From contig QRFJ01005776.1 of NCBI GenBank assembly GCA_006176705.1, positions 40,001 to 104,000 of the forward strand: a DNA stretch of 64,000 nt. The letters run 5' to 3'. Source of the stretch: Cocos nucifera. Lineage: Eukaryota; Streptophyta; Magnoliopsida; Arecales; Arecaceae. The notes beneath the pieces are model-generated. The model was not told the DNA's origin. It did not search any database and saw only the letters and a program-made list of their open reading frames with translations. A program made the position numbers and the translations under genes. Shown here in pieces: positions 1-10,960 of this stretch. Positions within the stretch are counted from its first letter, which is position 1. Every line of letters begins with the position of its first letter.

Positions 1-2
1 CA

Positions 3-983
3 TATACCTATTATTGGATGTAGATGATATGTTTATAGCTAGTAGAAGCATGGGTGCTGTGAAAAGATTGAAAAGGACATTATCATTTGAGTTTGAGATG
101 AAGAATTTGGGTCCAGCTGAGAAAATTCTTGGAATGAAGATTTATAGATATAGGTGCAAAGGAGTGCTCCATTTGTCATAAGAAAAGTATGTCCAAAAGG
201 TTTAGAGATTTGGGATGGAGAAGGCCAAACTTGCAAAGATGCCATTACCGAGCCATATGTCTCTCTCCAAGTTATAGAGCACCCAATCAGAAGAGGAGAG
301 AGAGTACATGGAATAAGTCTCTTATGCAAATGCTGTAGGTAGTGTGATGTACACTATGGTGTGCTGAAGATCAGATATAGCACAAGCAGTGAGCACGGTT
401 AGTAGATACATGGCTAACCCTGGAAAGGAACACTGGAAAGCATTGAAATGGATATTAAGATATCTGCATGGAATAAGGGATTATGGTTTGGTATTTGATG
501 GGCAGTCAGGAGGATTTAAAGAACAATCTATGAAGATGTGTGAAGGTTCAGGTCCTCTGAAAGGGTTTATTGACGTAAGTTATTTTGGTGATCTTGATAC
601 AAGGAGATCTACTACTGGATACCTCTTCTACATATATGGTGGACCGACGTCTGGAGATCAACCCTTAAGCCAATCACGGCCTTGTCTACCATAGAGGCCG
701 AGTACATTGGGATAATGGAGGCTACAAAAGAAGTCCTTTGGCTTAGTAGGCTGATTAATGAGTTGGAGGTGGAGTAGAGCAAGGTACATTATTTAGTAAT
801 AGTCAAAGTGCTCTGCTGTTGGCATAGAACCCAATCTATCATGCATGCACAAAGCATATAGACGTGAGGTACCATAAGATCAGAGAGCTAGTGGAAGAAC
901 GTAAAGTGGAACTGATGAAGGTCCATACCAAGAAGAATCAATCTGATGCACTCACAAAGGTACTCCCCAGTGATAACTTTTAG
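3..983 (+). pseudogene. Cop-T pol remnant: end of reverse transcriptase and RNase H
   Basis: This is the C-terminal part of a copia polyprotein that copies element RNA into DNA (RT) and removes the RNA strand (RNase H) in the cytoplasmic particle. The first codons read LLLDVDDMFIAS, the RT active-site block (YVDD type). FEMKNLGPAEKILGMKIY follows, and after a stop comes EKYVQKV. An intact stretch at 389-694 carries SRYMANPGKEHWKALKWILRYLHG and the RNase H start (FIDVSYFGDLDTRRSTTGYLF). TIEAEYIGIMEATKEV and HTKKNQSDALTKVLPSDNF follow in another frame and end at a TAG at 981-983. In-frame stops near 180, 207 and 368 and at least one frameshift near 640 make it non-functional. Family assignment is secure; the lineage is inferred from remembered Tnt1-like block order. 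Confidence 0.8.
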
Positions 984-1044
984 AGATGTGTGGCATGAAT
1001 GGATTTGTTGAGAAGAGATGAGTTCACAAGAACTTGGAAGCACC

Positions 1045-1055
1045 AAGGTGGAGAA
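1045..1055 (+). other. Cop-T polypurine tract
   Basis: The purine-rich run aaggtggagaa lies directly before the TGTG that starts the LTR and after the pol stop. It is the expected primer site for plus-strand DNA synthesis. Confidence 0.6.
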
Positions 1056-2384
1056 TGTGAGCTCAGAAGTGACACTCCCAAGTTTCGAAAATATGGGAAG
1101 ATAGGTTATGGGAAGATGGGAGCGAGCTGGAAGAGAAATCAGCTCTCCTAGCAAAGTTTAGAAACTAGTCTGGCTCACCCTGAGACTGAGCCGACTTAGT
1201 TGGGAACTGGGCCGACTCAGTCTAGGACTAGGATGGATCGGCTAGGTCTTAGAGAAAAATTCAAACAAAAAGCAGCATTTTCAAACTATTGGCATGGTAT
1301 ACAACTGGGTCAGCTCAGTCTAGGATTGAGCCGACCCAGTCGTAGGTTAGTTGTCTCAGTATGAAATTGGGCCGGCTTAGTTTTCACGGTTATTTTGTGT
1401 ACGTGGATTGTTTGGATTTGGAGAGTTTTTTTATGAGCTTGGGCTTGACCCTTTGTAAAGTATATGTATTGAAAATAGGTCAAGAATGTAATAAGGCTAA
1501 AATATACTGAATAAAAGCTCTTTTCTTTCGAAAATCTCTTCTTCTCTTCTTCTCTATTTCTTGAATTGTTTGATCATGCTTCTGCAAAAGTCTCTGAGAA
1601 GTACTTTCTTGTTACTTGGCTAATCAACGATGGCCACGCCAACCTGTGTTGTAAGAGCGTGCATTTTTGACACTTGGTAGATACTCCGAAGACTTGGGAC
1701 ACAAGATAGAGCAAAGGATTAAAGTCAGAAGAAGAATCAGCCAAGACAAGGGGATGACACATAGGCGGGCCGATTTGGATATGCAGTCAAGCCAGGTTGG
1801 ACTGAGACCAAGCCGGCTCGAGGTGGATTCAAGCTAGCCTTTTCAAGTAGATAGAAAATAAGATTTGGGTGAGACGTAGTTGAGCCAGCTTGGCTTCTAA
1901 TAGAGCCGACTCGATGGTGGCGTACATAATAGGATGGGTTTTCTGTTTGATCTTGGATTAGGATTAATCCAAAGGGTCCTAAGGCTTGGTTCTATAAGAT
2001 CTTAAGGTGGCTAATTCATGTATGGATCAAATTTAGATCTAAGGAATGAGAGCATGAGAGACATGGGTGTACATGGGCTCAGTGAGTGCTTTCATGTACT
2101 GGGTTAGTCTAGGAGAATTTTTAGTTGGAGTTTGGGTTTATTAGGATTCATACGGTATAGCTGAAATCCTAGGGTATATAAACCCAGGTATTATAATCTT
2201 TATAACAAGTGGAATTAATACAAAGCTTTTCTCCATAACTCTATTCTCTCTTTACTCTCTAGTTTCAATGCCAAGCTTTAGGTGTCGCCATCAATTTTTG
2301 CTCTTCTTCATATTTTTGGATTAACACCCAGGTTTGTGTAGGAGATCGAGTCTGTTAGTCTGGTTTCGAGCAACCGTAGGCACA
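1056..2384 (+). repeat. Cop-T LTR (TGTG...CACA)
   Basis: The 1329-bp stretch begins TGTGAGCTC directly after the polypurine tract and ends CCGTAGGCACA, giving a perfect TGTG/CACA inverted terminus. It holds repeated GCCGACTCAG/GCCGGCTCG-like words at about 1160-1400 and 1770-1920, a TATA box at 2175 and a pyrimidine-rich U5-like end. No second LTR of this family is in the window, so the boundaries rest on termini and flanking sites only. A second R/U5-like stretch at about 1480-1560 (ATAAAAGCTCTTTTC) leaves open that two related LTR pieces are joined here. Confidence 0.55.
2175..2182 (+). promoter_or_regulatory. TATA box of the Cop-T LTR
   Basis: TATATAAA lies about 200 bp before the LTR end. 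It is placed as expected for a U3/R promoter and is followed by a pyrimidine-rich leader. Confidence 0.5.
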
Positions 2385-2388
2385 ATAA

Positions 2389-2400
2389 TTGGTATTAGAA
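2389..2400 (+). other. PBS-like site after the Cop-T LTR
   Basis: TTGGTATTAGAA differs from the Met-tRNA primer site TTGGTATCAGAG by C-to-T and G-to-A changes typical of deamination. It sits 5 bp after the CACA terminus. A PBS is expected after a 5' LTR, not after a 3' LTR, so this could mark a tandem LTR arrangement or be chance. Confidence 0.35.
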
Positions 2401-2416
2401 TAGTATCGATTGTTCC

Positions 2417-2950
2417 AATAGATGTTGTATCGGTTGAAGGAATAATCACTTTGCTAATTATAGTAGATAGGCATCCAAAATAATCTAGAGCTTAGGTTGA
2501 ATTTTTGGTGGTGAAAGCTTCTTCTACTTACAACGCAATTTTTGGCCGACCTAGGTTGAATGAACTTTGAGCTATAGTATCAACCTACTATTTGAAGATG
2601 AAGTATCCAACAGAGCATGGGGTTGGAGAATTTAGGGGGACCAAGCTTTGGCATGACATTGTTACACAATTACCCTACAAGGTGGAAAGCAGTTGAACCT
2701 TTATCTGGTGGACAGACTTATGCTCAAGCTGACTTCACTAAAGAATGAGAAGAATCAATTGACGACTTATGACAATCTCTTTGAATGATGGAAATGAGGA
2801 TCATACAATCCAGATTGGCTCAAATTCGGAGGCTGAAGTAAAAAAGCAACTCATCACCTTTTTGTAGAGGAATGCCAACATCTTTTCCTGGGTTTCCACA
2901 TATATGTCTGGTATCGATGTTGAAGTTATCGAGCATCACCTAGCTGTAGA
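2417..2950 (+). pseudogene. Tat-a protease end and protease-RT linker (degenerate)
   Basis: The segment from the VEGIIT-like start through YNAIFGRPRLNEL (about 2540-2575) matches the block YNAILDRPKLNAL of Tat-b at 43740-43785. This is the stretch after the retroviral-type aspartic protease core. The catalytic Asp region itself is missing because the element is cut at about 2417. The linker to RT at 2640-2950 is recognisable from its match to 43840-44150 of Tat-b but contains many stops. No function remains. Confidence 0.55.
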
Positions 2951-3720
2951 TCATAAGCATTGACCCATGAAGCAGAAGAAGCGCAACTTTGCACCAGAGT
3001 GATAGAAGGCCATCATGAATGAGGTAGACAAGCTCCTCAAAGCTAGGTTCATCTGGGAGGTATCCTATCTATATTGGATTATGAATGTAGTACTTGTCAA
3101 GAAGGAAAATGGTAAGTGAAGGATATGCATAGACTTTATTGATTTGACCAAGATTTGTTTGAAGGACAGCTATCCTCTATCCAGAATCAACCAACTGGTG
3201 GATGCAACTTCGGGCCATGAGCTCCTCACATTCATGGATGCCTTCTCAGGCTATAATCAAATCTGAATGGCACCTGAGGATGAAGAGAAAACTACTTTTA
3301 TTATTGACCATGGTATTTATTATTACAGGTCATGCCCCTTGAACTCAAGAATGCAGGTGCTACCTACCAGTGCCTAGTGAATAAAATCTTCAAGAAGCAG
3401 ATTGGCCATAATATGGAAGTCTACGTAGATAATATACTTGTCAAAAGTCAATCTTTGAAAAATCATATTGTCGATCTAGAAGTGATATTCAGCACCTCTT
3501 GAAAGTACAAAATGAAGCTAAACCCAACCAAATGTGCTTTTGGCATGACTTCAGAGAAGTTTCTAGGATTGATGGGGTCAAGATGCGACATTGAGGTAAA
3601 TCTAGAAAAGATCAGAGCTATTTAGGAGATGACTACTATCAAGACAATAAAAGATGTTCAATGCCTAACAAGAAAGATCGCTGCTTTGAATTGCTTCATT
3701 TCAAGATCGGACGAATGTTG
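2950..3720 (+). pseudogene. Tat-a reverse transcriptase (degenerate)
   Basis: The RT domain reads, over several frames, from the KQKKRNFAPE-like start through KAIMNEVDKLLKARFIWEV and VLVKKENGKWRICIDF, then DSYPLSRINQLVDATSG and FMDAFSGYNQI (catalytic block A). LELKNAGATYQCLVNKIF and VYVDNILVKSQS (active-site block C) follow. The usual D-D of the YVDDM box is changed to VDN, which would abolish polymerase activity. The thumb-like stretch MKLNPTKCAFGMTS and the connection to RNase H follow. Unlike Tat-b, the FMDAFSGYNQI block is still present here. Confidence 0.75.
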
Positions 3721-4300
3721 CATGCCCTTCTTTCAAGTCCTTAAATAATCAAAAAACTTCTACCGGATCCTAGAATGTCAGCAAGCCTTTGAGAAATTAA
3801 AGAACTGCCTCTGCTCACCTCTTCTCCTTGCCAAGTCCGAACTTGGTGAAGAGTTGTTCTTGTGCCTAGCAATGTCTCCTATGGCCATTAGAGGTATCCT
3901 AATCAGAGAGGAGGCGAAGGTCCAAAAGCCAATCTACCACATAAAGTTGGGTTCTAAGATATGTAGAAACCTGGTATATCAAGTTGGAAAAACTAACCTA
4001 TGCTTTATTAATTATAGCCAGGAAACTTCAATCTTATTTTTCGGAGCACACAATAACAATCCTCACAGACCAACCAATAAAAGAAGTTCTCCATCTACCA
4101 CTTTTGAAAGAATAATAAATTAGGCAATTGAACTCATAAAATTTGATAACAAGTTTCTACCTCGGTTATTAATTAAAGCTCAAATACTAGTCAATTTTGT
4201 GGTAGAGTGCACCATGCCAAATTCGGTCGAGTCTGAACAGTAGGAAGTTTGCACTTCTAGCTTGCAGCTGAACTCTCCTGAAGAGAAAATGGACCTCCTT
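3720..4300 (+). pseudogene. Tat-a native RNase H (degenerate)
   Basis: The segment begins with ILECQQAFEKLKNCL, the usual junction between RT and the Ty3-type RNase H. It continues with LFLCLAMSPMAIRGILIREE, an open stretch at 3854-4123 that corresponds to the LYLAVS...AVSAVLIREE block of Tat elements. NNNPHRPTNKRS stands where a TDQPIK-type block is expected. In Tat elements this domain is commonly decayed because the additional RNase H takes over. Stops at about 4122 and 4240 end it. Confidence 0.65.
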
Positions 4301-4309
4301 AAAGATTTA

Positions 4310-4735
4310 TAGGCTCTGTATATTGATGGCTCATCCAATGCCTCTAGGGTAGGTGCAGGCTTAATTCTTATCAACTTGGAAGAAGTTGTTACTGAGTATG
4401 CCATGCATTTTGAGTTCTCTACAACCAACAATGGAGTAGAATATGAAGCTCTGGTCATAGGATTAAGGATAGCTAGGAAACTAGGGACAGACCATGTGAA
4501 AGCCTTTGGTAACTTGCAATTGATGGTAGGGCAGGTCAATAGTAGCTATGAAGCCCAGGACGAAAGTTTGAAGAAGTACCTGGATAAAGTGAAGAGTCTA
4601 ACTTTGGCCTTCAGCTATTTTGATATTCGGCAGATCTCAAGAGCAAAGAATTCTAGAGCAAACCTTCCATCTAAGCAAGCTACTTTAGGTCCGAATGAGT
4701 TACCTGAAGAGATTTTCTTTGAAACTCTTTAGCAT
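4310..4735 (+). pseudogene. Tat-a additional (archaeal-type) RNase H
   Basis: LYIDGSSN (first catalytic Asp), NNGVEYEALVIGLRIARKLG (catalytic Glu) and FGNLQLMVGQV appear in the order of the additional RNase H that defines the Tat lineage. The third block normally reads S-D-S-Q-L-V-V-G-Q-V. Here the Asp is replaced by Asn, so activity should be lost. An uninterrupted frame runs from 4376 to 4732 and ends ELPEEIFFETL. The same region of Tat-b at 45370-45690 keeps all three acidic residues. Confidence in the domain call is high; the functional statement is inference from that residue. Confidence 0.75.
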
Positions 4736-4749
4736 CCAAGCTCGAAAGA

Positions 4750-6010
4750 ATCCCTAAAAATCATGCAAGTGAATCATGAGTCCCGCTGGATTGACCCATT
4801 GATTCTATACCACAAAGATACCATCCTTCCTAGATATCCTAAGAAAGCTCGAAAATTGAGAAATCTAGCATCCCACTATCTTATATGAGAACAAGTTGTA
4901 CAAGAGGTCTTATTCCCTACCGCTCCTCAAATGCCTTCGACCATTTGAAGCTGATTATGCTCTGAGGGAAGTTCATGAAGGAGTATGTCAAAATCATCTC
5001 GGAGCCAGATTATTATCCTACAAACTACTTTGATAGGGATATTATTGGCTAACCATATAATAGGATGCAACAGACTACATGAAAAAGTATGATCAGTGCT
5101 AGCGAAATGCCAATGTCTAAAGGTAACCAGCTTTCCAACTAACATCTCTAAGTGCTCCATAGTCTTTTGCATAGTAAGGAATGGATATACTCGAACCATT
5201 TTCTATAGCATCTGAATAGCAAATTTTTTTTCTAATATCAGTAGATTATTTTACTAAATGGGTTGAGGCCAAACCCCTAGCAAAAATCAATAAAGCTAAA
5301 GTGTAGGAATTTATCTGAAAATCAATAGTGTGCAGATTTGGCCTGCCATGGATCTTGATCATCAATACAGTTCATAGGAGCAAAGTTTGCTAAATTTTAT
5401 GAGGATTTGAATATTTCTCATCTTTTTGCATCTATAGCCCATCCTTAAGTGAATGGTGAAGTCGAAGTAACCAACAAAACTTTGCAATAAGAGATAAAAG
5501 CATGACTCAAGCAGACGAAAGGAATATGGATGGACGAACTTTATCATATGCTCTAGGCTTATAGAACCACTCACAGATTGCCTACTAGAAAAACTCTATT
5601 TGCTCTGGCTTTTAGGATAGAAGCAGTGATTCCAATTTAACTTGGACTTTCCTCAGTGCGAGTTGAAGGTTTTGATGAACAAAGCAATTCACAGGATCTC
5701 AAGGCAAATCTTGATCTGTTGGAAGAAAAGTGGGAGAAAGCTAAAATTTGGATGGCAGCCTATAAGCAAAAATGGCTCGATGCTATAATTCCAAGGTCAG
5801 GAGCAAAATATTTTAGGTCAGTGATCTGGTGTTGGTCGGGTGGACGCCTCTTAACCATAAAATCAAGGCAAGCTTGCTCCAAATTAGGAAGATCCCTATG
5901 AAGTGAAGGAAGTTGTCCGACTAGAAACTTACCACATAAAAGAGCTTGGAGGAGGTACACTACCTCGATCTTGAAATGTAAAAAATCTTTGAATGTACTA
6001 TCCATAATCA
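4750..6010 (+). pseudogene. Tat-a integrase (degenerate)
   Basis: This is the remnant of the enzyme that inserts the DNA copy into the chromosome. Recognisable pieces are an N-terminal zinc-domain remnant around 4950-5110, the catalytic-core end GAKFAKFYEDLNISHLFASIAHP (about 5376-5447), NGEVEVTNKTLQ (catalytic Glu region) and WMDELYHMLQAYRTTHRLPTRKTLFALAF (about 5528-5620). The C-terminal stretch at 5656-5901 (SVRVEGFDEQSNSQDLKANLDLLEEKWEKA) is open. It matches the Tat-b integrase tail at 46710-46860. Many stops separate the pieces. Confidence 0.7.
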
Positions 6011-6262
6011 TACTTTAATATTTTTTTTTTGACATTCTTGTCTCTTGTTAAATCGAGTTGTGATAGGAAATAACTATGCAAAGCTTTGTTTTTAAACAAA
6101 GTGGGATTGAAGGCCTGCAGTTCTTAAATAGACGATAATGGAGAGAGGCCCTCTCTATACTTTTTTTGTGTCCCAGCAATCTTGTTAGGAATAGAAGGTG
6201 CACCTCATCCTAATAAGGATAAAAGTCATCCCATGTTACGAACAGAAGTTGGACCTCATCTT
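6010..6262 (+). repeat. Tat-a 3' noncoding repeat region
   Basis: Two copies of a TTAGGAATAG/ACGAACAGAAG...CCTCATC word at about 6187 and 6237 match the 114-bp tandem repeats found downstream of the Tat-b integrase at 47167-47540. The region is cut at 6262 by the P1 insertion. No coding capacity is visible. Confidence 0.55.
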
Positions 6263-8520
6263 TGAAGGAAAAATCTAATTTTCCACTGCAAGATCGTCCA
6301 GATCTGAGATAGATTTTTTTTACCAAAATTTCTATGATCTGATTGGATCTAAGAGTTTTTAGATTAGATCATAGTGATATGATATTAAAAATTAAAAGTA
6401 AAATTAAATTAGATTTAATTTTAAGTACCTTATTGGGTAATCTGATTACCCTGAGATGATACTATTAGCTCTTGAGGTTCTAGAATGAGCCACGTATGTT
6501 TCTAACCTCTACCAGTATCCACTCGGATAGAATTTGAACATCTTCTCCTTGTGAATCTCTTGTCCAAAAATCAAATCTAAATCTAATCTATAGATCCTTC
6601 AAAACTATTTTTGAAGGTGGCTCGTCCATCTCACAAACACCATCGTGTAGATCCTAAATCTTGTGCCAAAAATCTTGAACCTTCAACTCAGATTTATGCC
6701 TAACTTTTTAGGCGTGTAGAAGATAGGGAGAGAGAGAATCAGAGGGGCATGAAAGATGAAAGGGGCAGCACTTGGGTGTGGAAAGGATATCACATCTTAA
6801 AGACACTTTGGCGCAAGGGTTCTTATAGAAAAACCCTGCACCATATAAGAGTCCCTTTTGATCAAATAACCATCTTATTTGAACTTTTGGGACTTCTAAA
6901 ATTAATCTCCATGTCAAACACCAAATCTCCATCTTGTTTTGATGCCAAAAAGACATAAAAAATGGGGTGGCATGAGTAGATAAGGAAGAGTCCATTGTAC
7001 CTAGGACTCTTCCCTCAAGAGTTTAATCCAAATTAAACTCTATCATAAGTCAGTCTAGGCACCTCCATAAATCATGAAATTTGGCATACCCAAGTATGAC
7101 TCAATCCATATCACATATCCAAAAATCAGATCAAAAGAATTTCTAGAGAATTTTTTAGAAGTATCTGATCAGGTGACCCTCAATTCTCTCAGTTGGGTCA
7201 ACTTGTGACCCTAGTCCAATTGCACTAGGAATGGATTTAATTTCAATAATTAATCTAACCTAGACTAGTTCTAGTCAAATGAAAATAAATCCATTCAAGG
7301 TACAAGAATGAGTCAAATCAGATTTGACTCAATTGTGATGAATCAGAAAGATTACAGAAGGAGAAAGCTAGGCTCAATCGTGTACTAGCACGACTATCTT
7401 GAATCTGATTGGATCTAATCTAAATCAATCAAACTGAGTTAGCTCAACTGAAGACATCTAGATCCAAAGTCTTATTTGTGTGACTAAGTTAGGCTTACTT
7501 TTGTATGGTAATGAGGTATATCGCGATCACTATCATCGACATCATCAAAATACCTTTCGATGGACCAAAACTCTTTTGATTCATACAATTAGAATGATCG
7601 ATCATCAAAATCAATCTAATTACTCCCAAAATCTACCAGTGATATCTAATAGTATATGGTGGCAATCCATCAAAATCAAAAGCAAATCTCTTGGTGCAAC
7701 TACCTATGTGATTGGGTTGTTCAATCTTGAGCCCTAATAGGATTAGGGTAAAGGTGAACTCATCAAACCCAACATCCGTCATATGAATTAATCATTTGAT
7801 TTGAGTCTGATATAAATTTATAATAGAAACTTTTTCTATCATCTTTACTCTGCCATGGCAATAGGCTTAAGGACTCAATCTCATGATTATCATAAGGCTA
7901 CTCCTCATCTACTGAGTTAGATAGATCCCCTATTAGAGCAATCTATTTCCTACAATGAAGATACTATAGCCAACATACACCTCAAGATTCTGAATGGCTA
8001 GAAGATTGAGTTATGGTATAGTCAAACTTTAATACCCTCAAGGTGAACTATCGATGCATCTTAGATCAAAGAACCAGACATACCACTGCAGCATCGAGCC
8101 AGTCATCGATGAGAAGGTAGACTTTCTTATGACTACTTGAGGTGGTCAGGCTCAGTGCTCTCATTATCTAGCAAGTATTTATACTCTCACTCTAGTGTCT
8201 CCACACCATAGACTCAAGACACATCTATTCTAAGAAAGCAATCGTACACCAACCTTTCAGATCGATCACCATCCTCATGATGATCCTACGGTCGAGAGCA
8301 GTTTATGAGTTAATTATGAGAATTTATGTCTTAAATTTTCAACTCTTGAAAATATGAATTATCATTACTATTAACTTAAAGAATGTATCACAAACACTTT
8401 AAATACATACTATGATAGAAAATAATCCTTTTATTAATTTATAGTTAAAATTATAAAATTGCCCTTAGAAGTGTATAACAAGTGTTTAGTCAATCAGACT
8501 TTTAAAACACACATCCAACA
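6263..8520 (-). repeat. P1 3' LTR
   Basis: The 2258-bp LTR aligns end to end with the LTRs of P3 (20938-23241 and 28876-31164), including AG-rich runs, the CGTGTACTAGCACG-like palindrome near 7382 and the CCATGG block near 7853. It reads from TGTTGGATGTG on the minus strand to CCTTCA. Reading frames inside it are not conserved as coding sequence. Confidence 0.85.
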
Positions 8521-9242
8521 AACATCCTCTTGACCTAAAGCCAATTGGCTACAAATCTAAGTCCCATCTTCTCAAGGTGGGCTTTGATCTTCTGCTAGCT
8601 CAATTGCTTTATCAGTAGGTCAACTATATTATCTGTAGTGTCAACTCTCTTAACCTCGACATATCCCTTCTCGAGATAATCATGGATGAGGTGGTATCGC
8701 TGTTCGATGTGCTTGAATTTTTTATGAGACCTCGGCTCCTTAGCTAGGGCTACGGCACTATGGTTGTTGCAGTATAGAGGGACGACAATTGATGGCATCA
8801 CTCTAGGATCTATGGCGAACTTCTTCCACCAGAATGCCTCCTTTGCAGCCTCCGATGCAGTAATGTACTATGCTTCTATGGTGGAGTCTGCTATCACCAT
8901 CTGCTTGGAATTCCTTCAACTAACAACTCCACTATTGCAAATAAATAGACTTTTAGATGTCAACTTTCGATCATCTATGTCGGATGTAAAATCAAAGTCT
9001 GTATACCTCCAAACCTGAAGTTCTCCATTATCAAAAATTAGAAACATATCTTTAGTCCTTCTCAACTACTTAAGGATATATTTCATAGAGGTCCAGTGCT
9101 CTTCACCTGGATTTGACTAACATATGCTCGTAACACTCACAGCTTGGGCAATATCAGGTCGTGTACATAGCATGGCATACATAAAGCTCCCTATTACTAA
9201 AGCATAAGGGATCTTGCTCATGCATTCAATCTCCTTAGTCAA
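8521..9242 (-). pseudogene. P1 RNase H and RT C-terminus (degenerate)
   Basis: On the minus strand this holds the end of the copia polyprotein. The open piece at 8801-8595 reads VPLYCNNHSAVALAKEPRSHKKFKHIEQRYHLIHDYLEKGYVEVKRVDTTDNIVDLLIKQLS, the RNase H C-terminal half, ending close to the LTR with a KIEAHLEKMG-like tail. Upstream lie EAEY-type and DIDDRKST-type blocks (about 8990-8860) and the TRPDIAQAVSVTS block near 9130-9180. This copy keeps the RNase H segment that P3 has lost. A deletion of about 230 bp joins RT blocks at about 9240. Confidence 0.7.
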
Positions 9243-9965
9243 CATAAAAATATCATTCCCAATTAGGAAGATGTCATCCACATACAGTATGAGGAAAACA
9301 ACAGCACTTCCACTGATCTTTTTGAAAACACAGGACTCCTCATTTTTGATGATTTCAAATGATTTAATTACATCATTGAAATGAGCATTCCAGCTTTGAG
9401 ATACTTGCTTAAGTCCATATATGGTCCTTTGTAGCTTGCATACCTTATGATCATCATCACTGGATGTGAAACCTAGCAGCTATTCCATATATCCTTTTAA
9501 GAACATCATTTTCAAGTCCATCTGCCATATTTTATAATCGAAATAGGCTGCAACAGTAAGCAATGTGTGAATGGACTTGAGCATGGCTACTGGCGAAAAG
9601 GTATCCTGATAGTCAATGCTTTTGCGCTGAATATACCTTTTTCCTACAAGCCTTGCTTTGAATTTCTCTAAATTCCCATCGATACCTATCTTTCTCTTGA
9701 AGATTCATTTACACAGAATAGATGCTATACCTTCAGATGGATCTACCAAGATCCAGACTTGGTTTGAATGCATTGAGTCAATCTCTGACTTCATTGCTTC
9801 TAACCATTTCTCGAAGTCGATATCTAATATTGCCTCGTCATAGGTTTTGGGATCGTCACCATGAACACCATTTTCTATGAGGAACATTTTCTCTATGTCT
9901 TCTAAGATAGTACCTAAGTACCTTTTAAGAGGATAGAAAATTCTATTTGATCTAAGAGGTGGAGG
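9243..9965 (-). pseudogene. P1 reverse transcriptase (degenerate, internal deletion)
   Basis: The minus strand carries DDIFLIGNDIFML (active-site block, about 9290-9245), the ICKLQRTIYGLKQVSQSWN-like block near 9390-9450, a DYKIWQMDLKMMFLKGY-like catalytic block A near 9500-9540 and the N-terminal open stretch 9887-9705 (MFLIENGVHGDDPKTYDEAILDIDFEKWLEAMKSEIDSMHSNQVWILVDPSEGI). Compared with P3, about 230 bp after the GNDI block are missing (joined near 9240). Catalytic capacity is lost. Confidence 0.7.
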
Positions 9966-10960
9966 AGGTAGTATTTAGGTTGGCTCAATCTAGTTGGGCT
10001 TCATAGATTCCTTAGCTCATTTCTCATTGGAGACTTTCTCCTTGAGTCTAATCTATCTTTTGATGCCACGATCTACAATAAACTATTTTTAAAGAAAGAT
10101 GGCATGTCGACTCACAATCACATTATGATCTTTTGAGAGATAGAAATAATATCCTAATGACTCTTTAGGATATCCAATAAGCTAAGCTCTAAAGGACCTA
10201 TACCCTAATTTGTCCACTTGTTGTCTCTTGACATGGGCCGGACAATCCCGAATTTTGAGATGACTCCGACTTGGTTTCTTACCATGCCATATTTCAAACA
10301 GTATGATAGGAATGGTTTTAGAGAAAATTCTATTCAATAAATATATAGCAGTCATAAGACTATACCCCAAAGAAACTTAAGAAAGTCCGTGAAACTCATC
10401 ATGGATTAGACCATATCCAATAGGATCTAATTTCTCCATTCTAAAATTCTGTTGAGTTGACGCATGCCATATGGAGTCCATTGAGAGACTATGCCATTGC
10501 CTTAAGATAGTCTAAAAATTCCCAACTAAGATATTCGCCTCCACGATTTGATTGAAGAATCTTAATGAATTTTTTTTTTTTTTTTACTTCAAGTTTGAAT
10601 TTTTTGAACTTTTCAAAAGCTTCAGACTCATATCGCATCAAATACACATACCCGTACCGAGACAGATCATCGGTAAAAATGATGAAGTAGACATAATTGT
10701 CCCTAGCTAGCACATCAAATGGGCTACACATATCTATTTCTACCAGGGCGAGTAGGTTTGTGGCCCTTTTCCCATGTCCCACAAAAGAGAGCTTGGTCAT
10801 TTTGGCATGAAGGCATGATTCATAAATCGGATATAACTCGAAAGTTAACAAACTCAATAGCCCAGATTTCTTCAATTTATTAACCCTATCTTCAACTATA
10901 TGACCTAAGCTAAGGTGCTAAAGATACATATCATTTAGAATATCCCTAGATCGCTTTAAT
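9966..10960 (-). pseudogene. P1 integrase (degenerate)
   Basis: Open pieces at 10875-10489 and 10370-10182 carry the copia integrase order on the minus strand: ESCLHAKMTKLSFVGHGKRATNLLALVEIDMCSPFDV, the FTDDLSRYGYVYLMRYESEAFEKFKKFK block, QSNRGGEYLSWEFLDYLK, then MTAIYLLNRIFSKTIPIILFEIWHGKKPSRSHLKI. The first zinc-domain Cys and the first catalytic Asp context are altered (EIDMC for HTDVC; QSNRGGEYL for RSDRGGEYL). A run of 15 T bases near 10566 encodes an expanded Lys tract relative to P3. Confidence 0.75.

Larger units (their letters stand above)
1..2400 (+). mobile_element. Cop-T: 3' part of a Tork/Tnt1-like Ty1/copia element
   Basis: The window opens inside the reverse transcriptase of a copia element and runs through RNase H, polypurine tract and an LTR of about 1.3 kb. 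The order RT, RNase H, PPT, LTR on the plus strand fixes the orientation. The protein resembles the Tnt1/Tork group in its order of blocks (VDDM, FEMKNLGPAEKILGM, NPGKEHW, DALTKVLP). The 5' half lies left of the window, so completeness and TSD cannot be judged. It is degenerate, with several stops and frame changes. Confidence 0.8.
2417..6262 (+). mobile_element. Tat-a: truncated Tat-lineage Ty3/gypsy element
   Basis: Protease end, RT, RNase H, a second (archaeal-type) RNase H and integrase follow in the order known for the Tat lineage. Each block aligns with Tat-b at 43600-47100. The left end begins abruptly inside the protease region at about 2417, next to Cop-T. The right end is interrupted at 6262 in the 3' noncoding repeats by P1. 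Its own LTRs are not in the window. Stops and frameshifts occur throughout, so it is old and inactive. Confidence 0.8.

Noticed and set aside
1480..1560. A separate LTR end inside Cop-T (ATAAAAGCTCTTTTC followed by pyrimidine-rich sequence).
   Set aside because: No TG/CA boundary or TSD pairs with it, so I kept one LTR of 1056-2384 and noted the uncertainty there.
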